A DNA stretch of 64,000 nt from Phoebastria nigripes (GCA_035582835.1 JAYKAV010002977.1:3130759-3194758), one strand, 5' to 3'; shown: positions 43,092 to 57,864, counted from the stretch's first letter. A program made the numbers and translations. The notes: generated by a model from the sequence alone, not told the origin.

Positions 43092-46000
43092 TGAGTGTGG
43101 TGGGGATGCTCTGCTTTCTGGGGCATCATCCCAGTCTCTGTTCGTACATTTTTAACCCTTCTCTCTTTTCCGTTTGTTTTCCTCTCTGAGCATTTGGTTG
43201 ATCTCTGGCTTTTCCCCCTGCATAGACGATGGCCCACGAGGCATTGCTAAGCCTTGGCAGGCAGCTCCAGATTTGGTCCTATTTTAGACAGCTTTGGGGC
43301 TCCACATTCATCAGGGCTGAATGGGACCTGTGTCAGGGGGTCCCCAGGGTGGTGAGATTTGCAATGAGGAGGATCACAGGAGGTCTGCATGGAGGAACCA
43401 TGTACCTGGTTCCACTCACATGTCCTGCCTGGTGGCCAGCAGCTCTGATGCCCTTGGGTACCTCAGCAGAGCTATGGGACGTGTGTCATCTTGACTCCAG
43501 GTCACGGATGCAGTTAGTGCCTAAACTCAGCTCTGCTTGGCGCATGCCATGCTGGCAGGGAGCCTGGTTTGGCTGGGGCTCTCCCCACACAGTGTCAGAG
43601 GTGACATGGGGCAGGCTCTGCACCCTGGTGCCGGGTGTCTGGGCTCAGGGGGCCATCCTGATCTTATCTAGGATGGCTGATGCTCACTTGCCAGGTGTAG
43701 AGATCCCCCAAGAGAGCACCCTTGGAGGATCTCCTGCCCCTGGGAGAAGGGGTAGGCAACAGCCAGGATGTGCTTACATTGTCCAGCCCTCCTGTACGTC
43801 TGAACAGCTCTGTGCCTGACACAAGATTTACCTGAGCACCCAACCAAGGCCTGCAGGTAAAAAGAAAACTGCAGACCTCAAGTAAGTTAGCAAATGTGAA
43901 AGCCAGTTGGGCTCTGCATCCCGACTCTTCTGCCTCATGTCCTCCCTCCCAAGCCCTGGGCTCTGGCCAAGCTGACAGCAGGGACACTGACTCGCAGGCT
44001 ATTCCTCCACTCTTTGCTCATTTGGGCCTCTCCTGTGCTTCTCAGCAGAGGGTTTCTGCCAGATGAACTGCTGGGCTTCCTCCGCTCTCGGCATGCTGCT
44101 GCTCCTTGGTTGGCAGCCTTGAGAAGGGGAGCCAAAGACACAAGGCCACCCTGTCTGCATCCCCCTGGGTTTCCACCCNCCCTGGGGCGCTGCTCGCAGA
44201 ACTCCCTGGTGGCCTTTTCCACCAGCGAGATGCTGGGCACAGCACCATTCACCTGCTAACAGGGAGGATGCATTACTGCTGCCTGAGCTCTGGGCTGCCA
44301 CAGCTCCCTGTAGCTCGGCTGCCCCATGTTTTGTGTTGCCCCCATGTCAGATGGGATGTGCAATGAGACAGGCAGCTGCTGCACCAGCACCTCCCCAGCT
44401 ACCAGAATATGGAGACGGGGCTGGGGGGTCCCATTGCAAGGAGCAGAGTGTTTGCGGTGAGCAGAGTGCAGCAGTGGGGTGCTGCTGGTGGATGCTCATC
44501 CCGTGCCGCTGGGTACCACACAGGTGTGCCGGGCCGAGCAGGCTCCCCACAGGTGGCACAGGTCTCCCAGGAGGGGCAGGGGACAGCAGAAGTGCCCCAG
44601 TGCCTGGAGAAGGGACATCCATGTGACAGTCNGTCTGCCACTGACCAGCCCTGCCTGGAGCTCGGGAAAACGACATGAGAGGAGAGGCGGGGAAAGTGCT
44701 GCTAAGTCCCAGAGTAAACTTCTCTCTAATTTACTTCTTCCCTGGGGCTTTTCCTGGTCCCAGGCTTTCCCCTCACAGACACAGACTGGGCTGTAGGCTA
44801 TATTGCCCTGGATATTTTAGGTGAGTTTCCAGGCCTTTACGAGCCTTGCTCCAGTTTCTCCCCCTTGCAATGGTTTTGCTCTCTCCCCATGGCCTCAGCA
44901 AGCAACAGCTACTTCCAGACTCCTTCCAGACTCTTGGATGAAGTCTGTATGGTGGGATGCATCCTTCAGGACACTGCTTCCATCGTCCCTCACCAGCTGC
45001 TCTCCCGAGGAGAAACACCAGCCCCAGAGCGATGATGCTCACGTCCAGCTAATAGACATGGTCTCGCCCAGCTAACCACGGTGCAGATGCAGGGGCATGG
45101 GTGTGCTGCTCTTCTGCTATTGCTGCTCACGCTCTGGCTCCATCCTTTTCTGATTCATCTCTCTGGTCACTCTCAGAGACTGATGAGGCTTTAGGCATGG
45201 CAGGCGCAGTCTCCTCAGTCAGTTCAGCGAGGACACCCTGCCCGGCCTGGGGTGGGAAATGAGTCAGCGGCCATCTGGGCATGTGCTCCAGCCCTGGGGA
45301 CAGCAGCCCCTGGAGGCAGCCACCCTGCATGACCCCAGAAGCCGCTCAAGTCTGAGTGAAACACATTTCCCATCGGGGACACTGCTGGAGCAGTCACAGG
45401 AGCCAGCATTCCTGATCACGTGGGGGACTGCCTGAGCATAAACACCCAGGAGATCGCTTTCTCCCTGAATAAGGCTCATGAGTCTGCAGACTAATACTTC
45501 CCCTGCCCTTTCTATATTCCTTATTCAATACAACTTTTTGCACCAGTGCTACACTGGTAACACCTCCTTCCCTGGGGTCCCTGGCCTTCAAAGCCTAGGT
45601 TAGTCCAGGGTTTACCCCAGTTTAGCGCTCCTGTTTGGCTCTGCACTGAGCCATGCAAAATGAGGCGGCAGCCCACTAGCAGGTCCTTTTTCCCAGTTCA
45701 GGGTGCACAAGGGGGGAGGTAGCAGAGCTGCCTTCTATTTTCTGAGCTAATCCTTTTCCAGCTCTGATCTGTGTGGATTCCTGTAGCAGGAGAAGCTGGG
45801 AACAGCCCTTCCCAAGCAGGTATGTAAGGGTAACCCAGAGAGGCTAGCACTTCAGTAATAGACAGTGTCTGGTAGGAAGGGATCTGTGGGCTGAGCCAGA
45901 GAGAAAAAGATGTCTCCTTTGGAAAGACAAAGGGCTGAGCAAGACATGGGGCTGGACAACTGCAACCTTGGGATTGTGGGGATGGGCAGGGAAATAGGGA

Positions 46001-49000
46001 AATGCCATGCTGCAGCGGGTTACAGGGACAGGACCTGGTGTCGCCTGCATCACGAGAAGGGAACCCACGGTGCCAAGCCAGGGCTGCTGGGGGCAAGGAG
46101 GGAATTTCCTGGCTCTAAACAGTCAGGGAAAATACCCAGAAGAAGGATGGCTGGCCACTTTCTGACCCAGGGCCTCATTTCGAGAGCTCCCTAGCTGGCT
46201 CCAGCCTATCCCTCCGCTCTCTCCCACCCAGGGGCCTTATGCCACCGACACAGAGCAGCTGTCAGCAGGAATTGTTGCTGTGTTCCTGCTCCCTTGCTCC
46301 GAGATGGGGCTGCTCCCCTCTCCTGTGCGAGGGCAGAAGGCAGGGTTATTCCTCATCCCTCATCTTGTCCAGGGGAGGAAAAGGGCTCTTGCAGCATCCC
46401 CTCCCAGAGCAGTCCCTGCCCTGCCTGGAGGAGATGCTGAAGGAGGAGTCGTCCATCCCTCTGCCTTCTCCCTGCTGCTGGCACCAGATGCACCATTTCA
46501 GGAAGAAGGCAGCCCTGCTTCCCACCGCCTGATCTGCCAGAAGCAGGGGGAGCTTTGATCAAGGCACAGCTATCTGTGCTCTGATCACTGGCTTTCCTGC
46601 AAAGGCCCTGTTCAGAGGAGACGGCACATTTCCTTTAACCCTTCCTTCCCTGCGAGCCTGGAGCTCCACAGGAAAGGCACATTTATCAGAGCTCTCAGCC
46701 CAAGGGGCTTCACGTTTCCAGGGATGGCTGGAAACTGAGTGATATGCAGTAGCTGTGCCACTTCAAGGATCCATTCAGTTGCTCGTGCACCCAGAGTTTT
46801 GTTTTAGAAAAGCTTTGTGTTGGGGCTGCCTTAAGATCTAAATAATAAAGAAAGAGAAGGGGAACTTTCTCAGGGGAACTCAACAGCCCCCTTCCATCAC
46901 ATCAAAGCCAGTGAGAGATCACGTTATCTTGACAGATGTTGTACACCACAGATCTGGTTACTGAACTTATGTTTCCCATGGACTCATTCCAACACTTCTT
47001 TTAATTTGTCAGGGATATATTTCAAACTGTGATATGCACATGGTTGCAGAAAAGTAGAAGGAAGTAGCTGATTAATGACCTTTTTCCTGATAGTGTAGAA
47101 GTGCTGGTTCAAGCTGTAGTAGATATCAAAGAAAATGTAATATACTGGAAACCAGAAAAAAATGAAGTCTCTTGGATTAGAGGTTCCTTTTCTGTTTCTT
47201 CCAAGCCAAAGCAATTAATAATGCTATGATGCAATGTGCTAAGCCGTGTGATGAGGGTCTATACCTGAGACACGCTGAGGAATTCATCACAGTGCTCCCA
47301 CCACTTTTCTGTCACATCAGTGGGAGTACTAGGCACAGGCAGTTGAGATACCTTGTCTCTGGGAGCAGCTTCCCAGTCTCCACTCGTCTGCAGCACTCTC
47401 CTTTGACTGCTGGCTTGGGTGCCCTAAACAGATGTATTATTTCTGCTGCTTTTCATCCTTTTGCAATCAACCATAGTCTGAAGCACTGGTGACAAGGTTT
47501 GATACTTGCCACCTTGTAGTTATCAAACTTGTTTCTTGCTTAATGCAAGCACTGAGATGAATGAAATTATTAGCTCCATGAGGCAGGAATATGTCTCCCT
47601 CCTCTGCACTCAGACAGATACTGACCCAGCCAGGCTTGATGCACGCTGTCAGAGCCGGGCTGGAGTGCCTCTGGGGCTGTCTGTCCCCATCACAGGGCCA
47701 CTACTTCCAAAGAGGGACTCCAGGCGTGGCTGCAGTGCCAATACTATATATGGGAATAAACACTCTTAGCGGGATTGTAATACTCAGCTTTGATCCTTGG
47801 CCCTTAGAGGTAACCTGACAGCTCTGATCCCTGCGCNGTGCAGATACGCAAACAACCGCTTGGGTAGAGGCATGTGTAAAGACCTGGCTTGGACTTTGTG
47901 GGCATGTCCGCAAAGATGTGAAGTGCAAAACAGGGCAAAGGTAAGCCCAGGGACACCATGGCTGTAGTAACTCTGCGCTGATGCAAGTCGAGAGGCCAGA
48001 GCATGCAGCTGTAAATGCACAGGCAGGGCTCAACTCTCCCCTCCATGGCTGGATGGCGGAGGGAACATCTCTGCACAGAGACATCACCCAGACCTACTCT
48101 TACCTATAGGTGACGCAGGTGTTCAGCTAGAAACTTGATCTAAATTGTATCTCTGCCTGCAATCACAGGACATCAGAGTGTGATCTGATAAACGCCTGCA
48201 GTAAAATGTGTTTTAAACCATCTCTGTGCATTCCTTTGTGCAAACCACTGCAAACACACTGAGGAAATAGAAAAGTGACAAACCAACATTGAAAGTTGGA
48301 CTTAATTCATATCAGACTGTAGCCATATTAAATGCACTGCAGAGAGCAGGCCCTGGCTTTTTTAAAGACAGAAGAGGCAGCAATAGGATTCACAAAGGCC
48401 GTGCAATGCTTGAGCTCTTTTTTCCCACCCACATGAAGAGCTGCTGTATTTTCAAAGCAGGAGCAGCTGCTGATTGATGCTACATGCACCTCACTCCGAC
48501 AAGGAGCTGGGTCTGAACAGGGTATTTTCCATTAGTTCAGACTGGTTCAATCTTCTGTCTTTAAGAGGAAGCCAGATGCTGCTCACTGATGGGGGGGATC
48601 TTTTGCACAGCAGTGGTTTGAGACCTTGCTCTGCTTTTCATACAGCGACTCTCCTTTGCCTCCATCACACAGTTTCCAGCAGTCACGTATTTTTTAGGAG
48701 GAGGAACTGAGGCACGAGTTGGAGATGTGATAGAGTTGTGGTCACAGAACAAGCTGGTGACCACCCCAGGAACTGAGCACCGTCACCCTGCTCCCAGCCT
48801 GTAACCACATGCTGGAAGAGGTGGTCCTGATGCTTCTAGCCTTTACATCCTCCAGCTCCCACGTGCCGCGCTCCCAGTCCTGGGGAGAGGGCATGGCAGG
48901 TCTGGAGGTTGGGCCATTCTTTGGTTATCAGTATCAGGCTGGGTTTGTTATTCTAAGCGTTGTGGGGCTGTGATTTGCGTTAACCAGGCTGCAGACCCTA

Positions 49001-52000
49001 GAGCTGCTTCCCACTCCTCGAGTGCCGGCCTCATCTCTGCAGTCATGGCTGGGAAGGTTCCTGTCCTCACGCGTCTCAATGGAGAGCAGCACGCAGCAGC
49101 TGGAGTGCTTTCTTTCCAGTTGACCCCACTAAGCCATGATTACACACAGGGCTTTTCCTATTAGTGGCTCAGAAACAGCTGGGGGACTCCCCCCCGTCTG
49201 CAGAGCATGGGACAGGCACGTGACATGGCTCTGTTTGGCAAAGCAGACTGGCTCCAGACATATGCTTTCCTGTGCAGGGATTTCTGTAGCCTTAGCAAAC
49301 AGCCTCAAGGTTTCAGACGGATCAGTATTTCCTTTTGGGGTACATCTTCACTGCAAGCTTTGCCTTGGTTAACCCAGGCTGTTGCCTAGGCTTTGTCCCA
49401 AACTTTTTGGTGTCCCACAACGGCGGTTCCCATGGTCCCACTGGTTGATGCAATGAGAGAAGACACGAGCAAGTGCCATGGCCACCCAGACTGAGACCCA
49501 TCCTCCTTGCACTGGGGCTCTAGTCCATCACCTGGGGGCCAAGACTCCCACAGGACACATGTGCTCACCCAGCATTAACTGTGCCAGTCCCACACAGAGC
49601 CCTGGGGGGAGTTAGCAATGCACAGAGGGGAGTGTGGGGCTCCCGAAGACATGGGCACCTCGGTGTTGTGGTGGCATTGCAGCATGGCTGCTGGTGCTCA
49701 GGCAGAGCTTCCNGAGGAAGCAAAAGCAATTAGCTCAGCAAAACAAGATGCACACAGGGGAGTTGTCTCAGGAGCCCCCAGGAAACCAGTCCTGATCTTC
49801 CTGGGGGGAGAAAGAAGGAGACAACTGTCTCTGCTGCTTTCTCCCCCAGCAACAGAGCAGAGCAAGTCTCCCCAAGCCCTGCTAATTACTCACTGCTGCC
49901 TTGAGTTCCCATCCCCTTGCTGTCTGGACACAGAGCCGCTTGCCTTCCCCTGCGACCCCAAGCAGGAGTCTCCAAAAACCAGCTCCTTGCCCCCATCACC
50001 CCTGTGTGCAGCAGGGCCAGCCCCTGGGACCTGGCCACCCCAGGACCCGGGAGAGCCCCAGCACCAGCTGCAGCGGCAAGGACAGAGCTGTGTTTGACTT
50101 GCAGCTTCCCCTTTTTCCCAGTTTTCAGCTGCACAGTGGCAGTCCCAGAGGCCCAACGCTCTCTGACCTTGGCTGTCCTCGTTTGCTTCTAAAACTGACT
50201 GATCACACTGGTGAGCTCCAAATCTGGCATCCCAGCTGACCTCTTCTCCGCCACATGGGATTCCAGGCACCACCAGGGGCTCCCAGCATTTTTAATTATT
50301 TTTCTCCTTTTTTTGAAGCCCTTTTCGTTCATGCTGCTTGTGGTGTTTCCAATGGGACAGAAAGCTCCTCTCCCCGCAGGCTGCCTGCTCTGTGCTCGCT
50401 GAGGCTGGCTCATCCTTCCCATGCACCTCGAGGGACGCTCGGGAGCATGGGGGCAAACGCAGGCTGGTGGCTCCCTGGTAGCATGTGTTAGGCTGGAAGG
50501 CAGAGGATGCACTATGGAAAAGCCTAAGGGCTTGAGAATACGTGGGGAAATAAAGACCTTGGCTCCAGTGGTAGTGGCAGTCCCTGCAGCGTTGCCTTCC
50601 TTACGAACCCGCTGCCAGGCACCAGGGAAACATCCTGTCTTCCCAGCAGCACGGCTGGTGCAGATGTGAAGTACGTAATGACAGCTGAGCTATCGTCAAC
50701 AAGCATCTCCGCAGAGGATGAGAGCAGGTGGTGAGAGAGCTAATGGCACCCATGAACCGCATCCTGGGGGAGGAGAGTGCAGCAGAGGAAGGTATTGGAC
50801 GTTACTGCTACGCAGCATCACCAAGACCTTGGATGGATGCTGACAGGGTCACTGCACAACAGATGTAGGAAACAGGGAGGGTTTGGGGGAATGAGAGGGA
50901 AGACACGGCTACTGGTAAGTTCATCATCTGCCCGAAGATCAAAGAGGTGGTGCTTGTCCATACCTGATGTGTTCCTCGTGCATCAGGAGCTGCTCGGAGG
51001 AGCTGCAGCATTGTGGGTGCTGGCAGGGAGAGCAGCAGGAGGGAGCACTTTGCATGCTGACCTGCGGCTTTCATAGCTGCATCCACGCATCATTTTTCCG
51101 TGGTACCTCCTGATGGTGCCCATCAAGCAGGCCCTGCACAGCCACATAAGCAGCTGGGTAAGAAAACCACATCTCGATACAGGTCAGCCGAGGGACCTTG
51201 TCGCCATGTCCAACTCTGCTGTTTCCACAGAGCTGGAAGCAGTGACACCTTCACCTCAGCGAGCCCACAGCTCTGTTTTTGCAGAGGCAGACGACGAGTG
51301 GACAGAGCGTGCCCTGCCCTGGGAGCGGGCTGTGACTTTGTCCCTGAGAGCTGATGGGAAGGTTGTGCTGCNTCATGCCCTGGTCACCACCTCTGGGTTT
51401 TGTAAGGTTTAAACCAGTTCCCCCGCCACGGCCTGCGTCCAGCACGGCGCCGTCTCTGACATACCACTCTGACGTGGCCATTGTCCTCTCCTTATGCTCT
51501 GGCTTGGGGACAGTCCTGGACTGCTCTCGGAGAGGGGGTAGAGGAGTTTCTCCCCACATGCTTAGTGCTGCAGACTAACCAAAGCCACTACTGCCCATCT
51601 GCAGACGATGGCTAATAGACAGCTGAAAGGAGGTAACTCCCAAAGCCGGAGTGGTATAGCTGGGATGCATCCCAGCCTGTTAATGTTCATCCAGACACAT
51701 CACCTAGTATTTTATTTTAGTATTGTTTGGCCTTTCCACTAACTTCATCAAATAACCAGCCGTACAACACAGCCAAGGCTCAAGTCTGCTGTGCCTGGGA
51801 GAGCAGGCAGGCTCCAGCTTGACCCATGCTGCAGATTTCTATCCATTACTCATTAACCGTCGGTGTGGTGCAAGCTGTAGGAACCACACAACTTGCTACT
51901 GTGCGTAGGTCTGCACCAGCCTCTGGTCTCTGGACAGTGCTTTGCCCTTGAATTCATCTTGTCGTGTGAATAATCAGGTTTATAGAAGAAAGATCAAACA

Positions 52001-55000
52001 ATCAGTCTAGAGATGAACTGCCTTGAACTGGTTTTCTGCGCTGGATTACACTTTAAATGTTGCAACAGCTTTGAGAGCTTCTGGCTTTTCCCTGTAAGAA
52101 AAAAACAGTTTTGAATTAGTTGCTGCTAATTGTGTTGGGAGGGTGTTGTTTGTATCCCACTCTCCCAAAGCCCAAAGAAGGTAGCATATGAAATAAGATG
52201 GTGTGCTTTTTCCATGCTCTCTCCTCCCGACCTGAATGATGAATTACAAACCAAATTTAATCTGTGTGATACAGTGCAGTATTGCACCTTTTACTTCTGC
52301 ACTCTGACAAGCATAAATGCTGCAGAAATAGGGCAGGATGATCAAAACCTAAAAAAATATAAAGTAACACTGAAAGGCATTTGTTGCAAAAGCATGGCTA
52401 TTTGTAGAAGCTTTAGAGAACAAAAGTAAAACACCATTAGCGTGGCTAGGAAGGTTCATCCTCCCACATGAACTGAAGGGAAGGTGATGGGTAGTACTGC
52501 TGTATTCTGGAGCAGTATCTCTGCCTGGATCAGCTTAAGAGCCTTATCCTCTGAAACACAATCGCTGTGAACGTCCACACTGCTAACAGTTTTGCACAAA
52601 CATCAAGCAAGTACAGCTCGTTTCCAGGAAAGCTGAATGCACAGGTGTATTAAGATATTGATGAACTCCTGCCTAAAACAAGTCAAGAGGAAAGGGAAAG
52701 ATTCATCTTTTCTCTAGGTCCAAACACATCACATCCCTCTTCTGTATTTTCCCAGGGGAAGGGTGGGGAAATCACCGCTCCCCACTGTGCTGCATGAGCT
52801 GGCCTCCACTCTCCCCAGTTTCTGATCTGCAACACAGATTGTTCAGCACTGAAGCAACTTAAAGCACATGGATTTGAATGTCTGAATGAGTCATTTGCAG
52901 AGCTGCAAGCACAATGAGACTGCAGTAATGAAAAGGTGGGAGCTTGGAGCGGGTCCGTGCTGCAAAACAAGGGGTGTCTGTAGTGTTGCTTAGGTCTTGA
53001 GCATCCCACAAGGTCCTGTGCCCCACATGCCCTGAAAATCAGAGCAGCTGCATGGAAAGTGCTGAGTTCCAGGAAACTGTTGACTCGTGGCACTGGGTCT
53101 TTCATGCTCTGACCCTGCCAACCCCTTTCTGTGCAGCTATGACTGGGATGGGGGAAGAGGTTTTTGGTACCAGGTCCATATGGGGAGGTTATTAGCTCCA
53201 CGCTGCAGGTTTGGATGGAGCCAGGTAGGCATGAAGCACATATGGTGGTGTGTGCATAGTCTTGTGGACAAGCATCGGTGGTCCAGCAGGCAGAGAGATG
53301 CCTGGCATGGCATGGACAGGCATGTCTAACCAGGTATTGCTGCCGGCAGTTCAGAGGGCAGTGGTCACGAGCCTCCCCAGACCCCGTGCACAGCAGCAGG
53401 ATTTTTAGGACTTGGATGCTAGCAGCACTAAATATGTGCAGGGAATATTTGTGACTCTTCTTGTTCTTCAAGGCAAACCAGGACCAAATCCATTAGATAC
53501 CATAACTTCTCTTAAATTAAAGGCAACCATAACCATTTCTTGCTGTAACAAGTAATGATCTATTATGCAATAACATTATTGCTGACTATTAACATCTGTC
53601 TTTGCAGGAAACTGGACTGTGGTTTTCATGTGGCAAACCCAGCCCACTGATGTCCTGAAATAGTTTGTATGCTAGTGAGATTTAAGAGGGGAATGGTTGA
53701 CCAAGTCACAGCAGTTTCTGACAGCCCTGCTNCAAGTACCACATTGGCTCCTGCCCCCCTCTCCGTCTTCTCAACGGGATGTTAACGCTGGAGCCTAAGG
53801 ATGATGGACTAAGAACTACTATTCTCAGTGATCTTCTTGTTAATGCTTTTGCAACAATTATTTTCCTGTTCCTCTTAAAATGTAAAGGTGGATATAAGAT
53901 ACAAAGGAAAATGAGTAGCGACGTCTCCCCACTCTCCAGTTGTACGCAGTGCACAGGTATTTCAGCAGCACTAAACCTCTGAGGCTTGTTTCAATCTGCC
54001 AAGCTGCCCACATGGGTTGGTGGCTCCTAGGAAAGAGAAGTATGGCCCAGCTGAGGCTAAATTATTGCTTTCCACAAGAGTGACTTGCAGTAGCTGCAGT
54101 GCAATGGGAAATCTTTCAGTCTGCTCTGAGAGCTCAAAGTCCTGAACTAGTAGGCTGTGTGTGGGAGGGAGACCTGGAAATGATGGACAATAAAAGATCG
54201 GGCACTGCACAGGGATAGAGAATTGGGAACAAGCTGATGAATGCAGTCTCTCCAGACCTCCCTATTTCTGGACTTGTTATGGTTTGCAGTGCTGCAGGCT
54301 AAATTCGAGGTCATGGGACTTTTCCTTGAGCTGTCCAATTAATTTCTGAGTTCTGCACTTCATGGCTGAGAGCTCTGATCAGTGAGAGAGTAAAAAAGCA
54401 CCAGCAAGCATAACAACTGTCAGCATGCTCATCAGGAAGGGCTGAACCCAGGAAATTTGTGCCGAAAATGCAAGCCTCAGCAGCTGGGACCAAGCATAGA
54501 AGAAGATGTCCTCTGCGTATGAGGTACATAGGAAAGGAGATTTGGGGAGAGAGTGAAACAGCTCTCCACGGGGGTGTCCGGATTTGTGTCAAAGGAAGAC
54601 AACTCCTCAAGCACCATCCACTCTGACTGAAGCACGCTGTGTTTCCCAGCCAGCCTCGCAGAGACCACAGGTCTGGAAGGAGGCAAGCGGGTGGCAAGCC
54701 TGAAGTGACAGCTCTCCGTTCCTGTTAGCCCAAGGCATCTCCTGGTATTCCACATATTTCCACGGACATCAGTCCAATCACATCTTGCTGTTTCTTTGGG
54801 GGATATCTTTTCCTTTGGGGCAAAGAGAAAAGTTGTTTTGTCCTAGTGCCTCATTGCAGTTTTTTGCCAGTAGTAAAACAGTGATTGCAGCACCCCATTG
54901 CTTCCCCACCTGACCTGTGCAGACAGCATCTTCTGGACTTGCCAGGCGTTTGGATCCCATTGGTGCACAAGTAACTCTCTGCTTTGCAGTTGTGTGTGTA

Positions 55001-57540
55001 ACAGGGGTTTGTGTGGCTGAGATTCTGGTCTTAATCACAGTGCTGTCTGAACCCAAACTAGCGCTGCAATGCTCCTCAAGCTCAGAAGATCTCCTGAAAG
55101 GACATCTGCTTGTTTCTGTCCAAGATTCAGCGCAATTACGTCGCCTGGGCAGCAGGTGTTCCATATTCCCCAGGAGGCAGAAGCAGGTCCTCAGATCCTA
55201 TGGGGAAAGATGTGGTAGGAGAGTTGGATAAATAAAGACCATCACTCCCACAAATTGAGCCTTGGTTTTCCTGGTAAACCTGTCGATGCTCCATTATCAG
55301 CTCCAATGGCTCAAGTCAGTTTGTTTCAAGCGTTGCTTTAAATTTGTTGCTGATGTTTGTTTTGGGGTGGGGTGGAGCAGATTCGGTACACCTCTAAGAA
55401 AACTAATTATCAGGTGTTGCTTCCTATTGGCTTTGGCTTTGAAGCTGCCACTGGCTCTTCAGTCTGGCTGTGCTTTTCTTGCTGCAGTCAGGGCTGATTA
55501 CGGCAAATCCCAGATCTTGAATCAGGGCGAGTTTTAATACCGTACAGGCCTTGTTTATGTAACAGCTGCCATCCCGCAGGGATGAATCCGGGACTTGCAG
55601 CACTAAAAGCATTAGCTGCTGCCACTGGAGCTAAAGATGTAACTCCTCTGGTTGGTAGCACCAGTACATTTATATCCTTTAGAACAAACACTGGAGGAGA
55701 CTCGTGACACACTTAAAAGTGGGTTATGCCTACATAAGCATTTTCCTCCCACCATTGTACTAAGGGAGTACGTACACTCGCAGGACCACAGGTGTGAAAA
55801 CACTGTTGATGCTGCCACCGGCCCATCACCCAGAGCTAGTCTGAGTGGAGCGTACACATCATTATTTACCAGCACAGTTTTCTGTAGCACTCACGCCCTC
55901 CCTTTTACTCTCAGATCTGCTCCAGCACTGGAGAAATAGAGGACAGAGCAAGTGTAGGCAGGGCCCTGGCTCCCTTGGCTTAAACAACACTCTCTGCTCA
56001 TCTTTCTTAACACATTTTGCAACCACTTTGGCACAATGGAGGTTCACGTTCTTCTTTCCCTCTAGGCACGTGATGCAGAGCCTTTGGGCTTCAACATGTC
56101 GTCAGCTCAAAAACAGCTGGCCACCTCTGAAAAGCAGCTCTGGTTGCTTCCGCTGCCCAGGGGCCAAAGACATGCTCACGCTCAGAACAATTTCAGGTCA
56201 ACACCCTAAAATACAATACAAGTGATTCACCTTGAAGCTTTAACACAGTTTAATTCTCTCCATCATTCATACTTTGTCCTTTCTGTTTATGCTGTTTATC
56301 TACATTGCTCAGTAACTGCACAGCTATTTACCCCTAGAGCGTGTTTGATGCAGACGAAGGTCTGTTTTATGACTGGCTTCTGTCTTAAAATCCACCCTTT
56401 GCTGGGACATAGCATTTATAAAGCATGTAGTGCACCTTGCAGCTTCTTCCCCAATAAAATCTCAGCCAAACCAATCTGAAATTGCATAATTGTGAGTTCT
56501 GCGGAACAGACTGCAGGAAAATGCAGCAGCCATTTGTGCTCTCGGCTGCTTTGCCATGGGAAGGGCTCTGCTTCTGTGTGTCTGTCTGTCAATTCTTCTG
56601 TCCCAAAATATCAGAGCACCTGCAATGGAGCCGATTCTCATTTTTGTTAGAAATGGAGTCGGAGCTCCGCAGGACGTGTTACCATATGTGTCAGGGAGAT
56701 CTGAAGGGATTCTCTGGTACCTTAAGGGTGTTCTTGAATCATTGCTTTGCATGGTGACACCTTTTGCTTGTACTGCTGGCCCATGGACTTGGAAGGAATA
56801 TTCAGGGTCCAGTTTTACTTCCAGATTCCCATCTCTACTCTTCACCTGAGTTTATTTCAGCTTTTCTATCACAAACATTCCTGACAGGAAAGCAAGGACT
56901 GTGGTGCAAACAGGCACTTGTTATATAAACCCCTTAAATGAGACGTCAGCCAAATTTGGCCGTTGGAAAGATGTCAGATGAGGACAAGGTATTTAAACAC
57001 AGCAGGGGAGAAGCTACAGCTCAGGGTTTGTTAAGGATATTTACAGCCCTTTGTGAGAGGAAATGCGGTTGTGTCCATCTCCTCCTTCACTGACTTCCCC
57101 GAGGCGGGGGCTGGATACCCTGTGTCATACTTTGCTGGGGGAGCGGGGCTGTTGCTGCCCCTCAGCCGCTGCCACACGGGGATGCACAGCCGCAGTTTCC
57201 CTCCACCCGGCTCCATCCCTTTCAGTGGGCAAAGCTTGACTGGGAAAGCCCTGGGACAAGTTCACAGTCCCTTTAGCTGGTCTGAATCTCTTCAGAGGGG
57301 CACAGCACGGGCTTTCCTTGCCTCCCCCATGTCCTGCTCCAAGCCTGGCTTGCTGCAGAGAGCGTCGCAGGCCTGCGGCCGTGGCCGAGGGGTGACACAG
57401 CTGCTGCACGCAGCAGCCAACGCTCCAGCCCCAGCGGTGGTAAAGGTTAAGCCCCAGATAAGGACACAGTCGCACTTTCCCCGGCCGAAAGGCTGTAAAT
57501 AACGGGCAGCAAGTGTCAGGCTGGTGCAAACCACCAACCG
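43092..57540. other. Gene-poor interval between the LTR and the ABCC5 promoter
   Basis: About 14 kb without any recognised exon on either strand. I looked in the translations for pieces of serotonin receptor type 3 proteins, which occupy this interval in human, and saw none. Several open frames of 90-260 codons occur (43229-43819 plus; 52683-53471 minus; 56556-56849 plus), without similarity that I can name. Non-coding RNAs or enhancers cannot be excluded by eye. Confidence 0.55.
52683..53471 (-). other. Unexplained 262-codon open reading frame, doubtful gene
   Basis: An ATG-to-stop frame of 262 codons in sequence of ordinary composition, so its length is not explained by GC richness. The predicted product is rich in Cys, His and Ser, with a cluster of cysteines around residues 38-82, but no domain, signal peptide or repeat was recognised. 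No obvious promoter, CpG island or AATAAA signal stands at its edges. It could be chance, a lineage-specific single-exon gene or the remnant of an old mobile element. Confidence 0.2.
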
Positions 57541-57864
57541 GCAGAGCAGGCACACGCAACCGAAGCTGAAGCCGGAGACGCCGCTCCTCCTGCTCCGGCC
57601 GCCGCCGCTCCGCCTCTGCAAACCAGGCAGCGCCCTGCGGCAGCTCCCGCTGCCGGGAGCCGCGCCGCGGCAGTGCCTGCGGCGGGACGGGGGTGGGGAA
57701 CCGAGATCACCCTCGTCCTCCCCACAGCTCGGCTCTGGTCCTTCGGGCCCTCGGCTTTGCGTGCTGCTGTCCGAGCAGAGAGCGGGGTCCTCCTTCCCAC
57801 CCCGTATTCGCTCGGGGCGGGCGGCTCGCCCCGTCCTCCCCGCACTGCACGGGGTGCACGGTAC

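Noticed and set aside
43229..43819. 196-codon plus-strand frame directly right of the solo LTR, considered as a retroviral gene remnant
   Set aside because: It shows no gag, protease, polymerase or envelope motif and no primer-binding site precedes it; more likely chance in GC-rich sequence.
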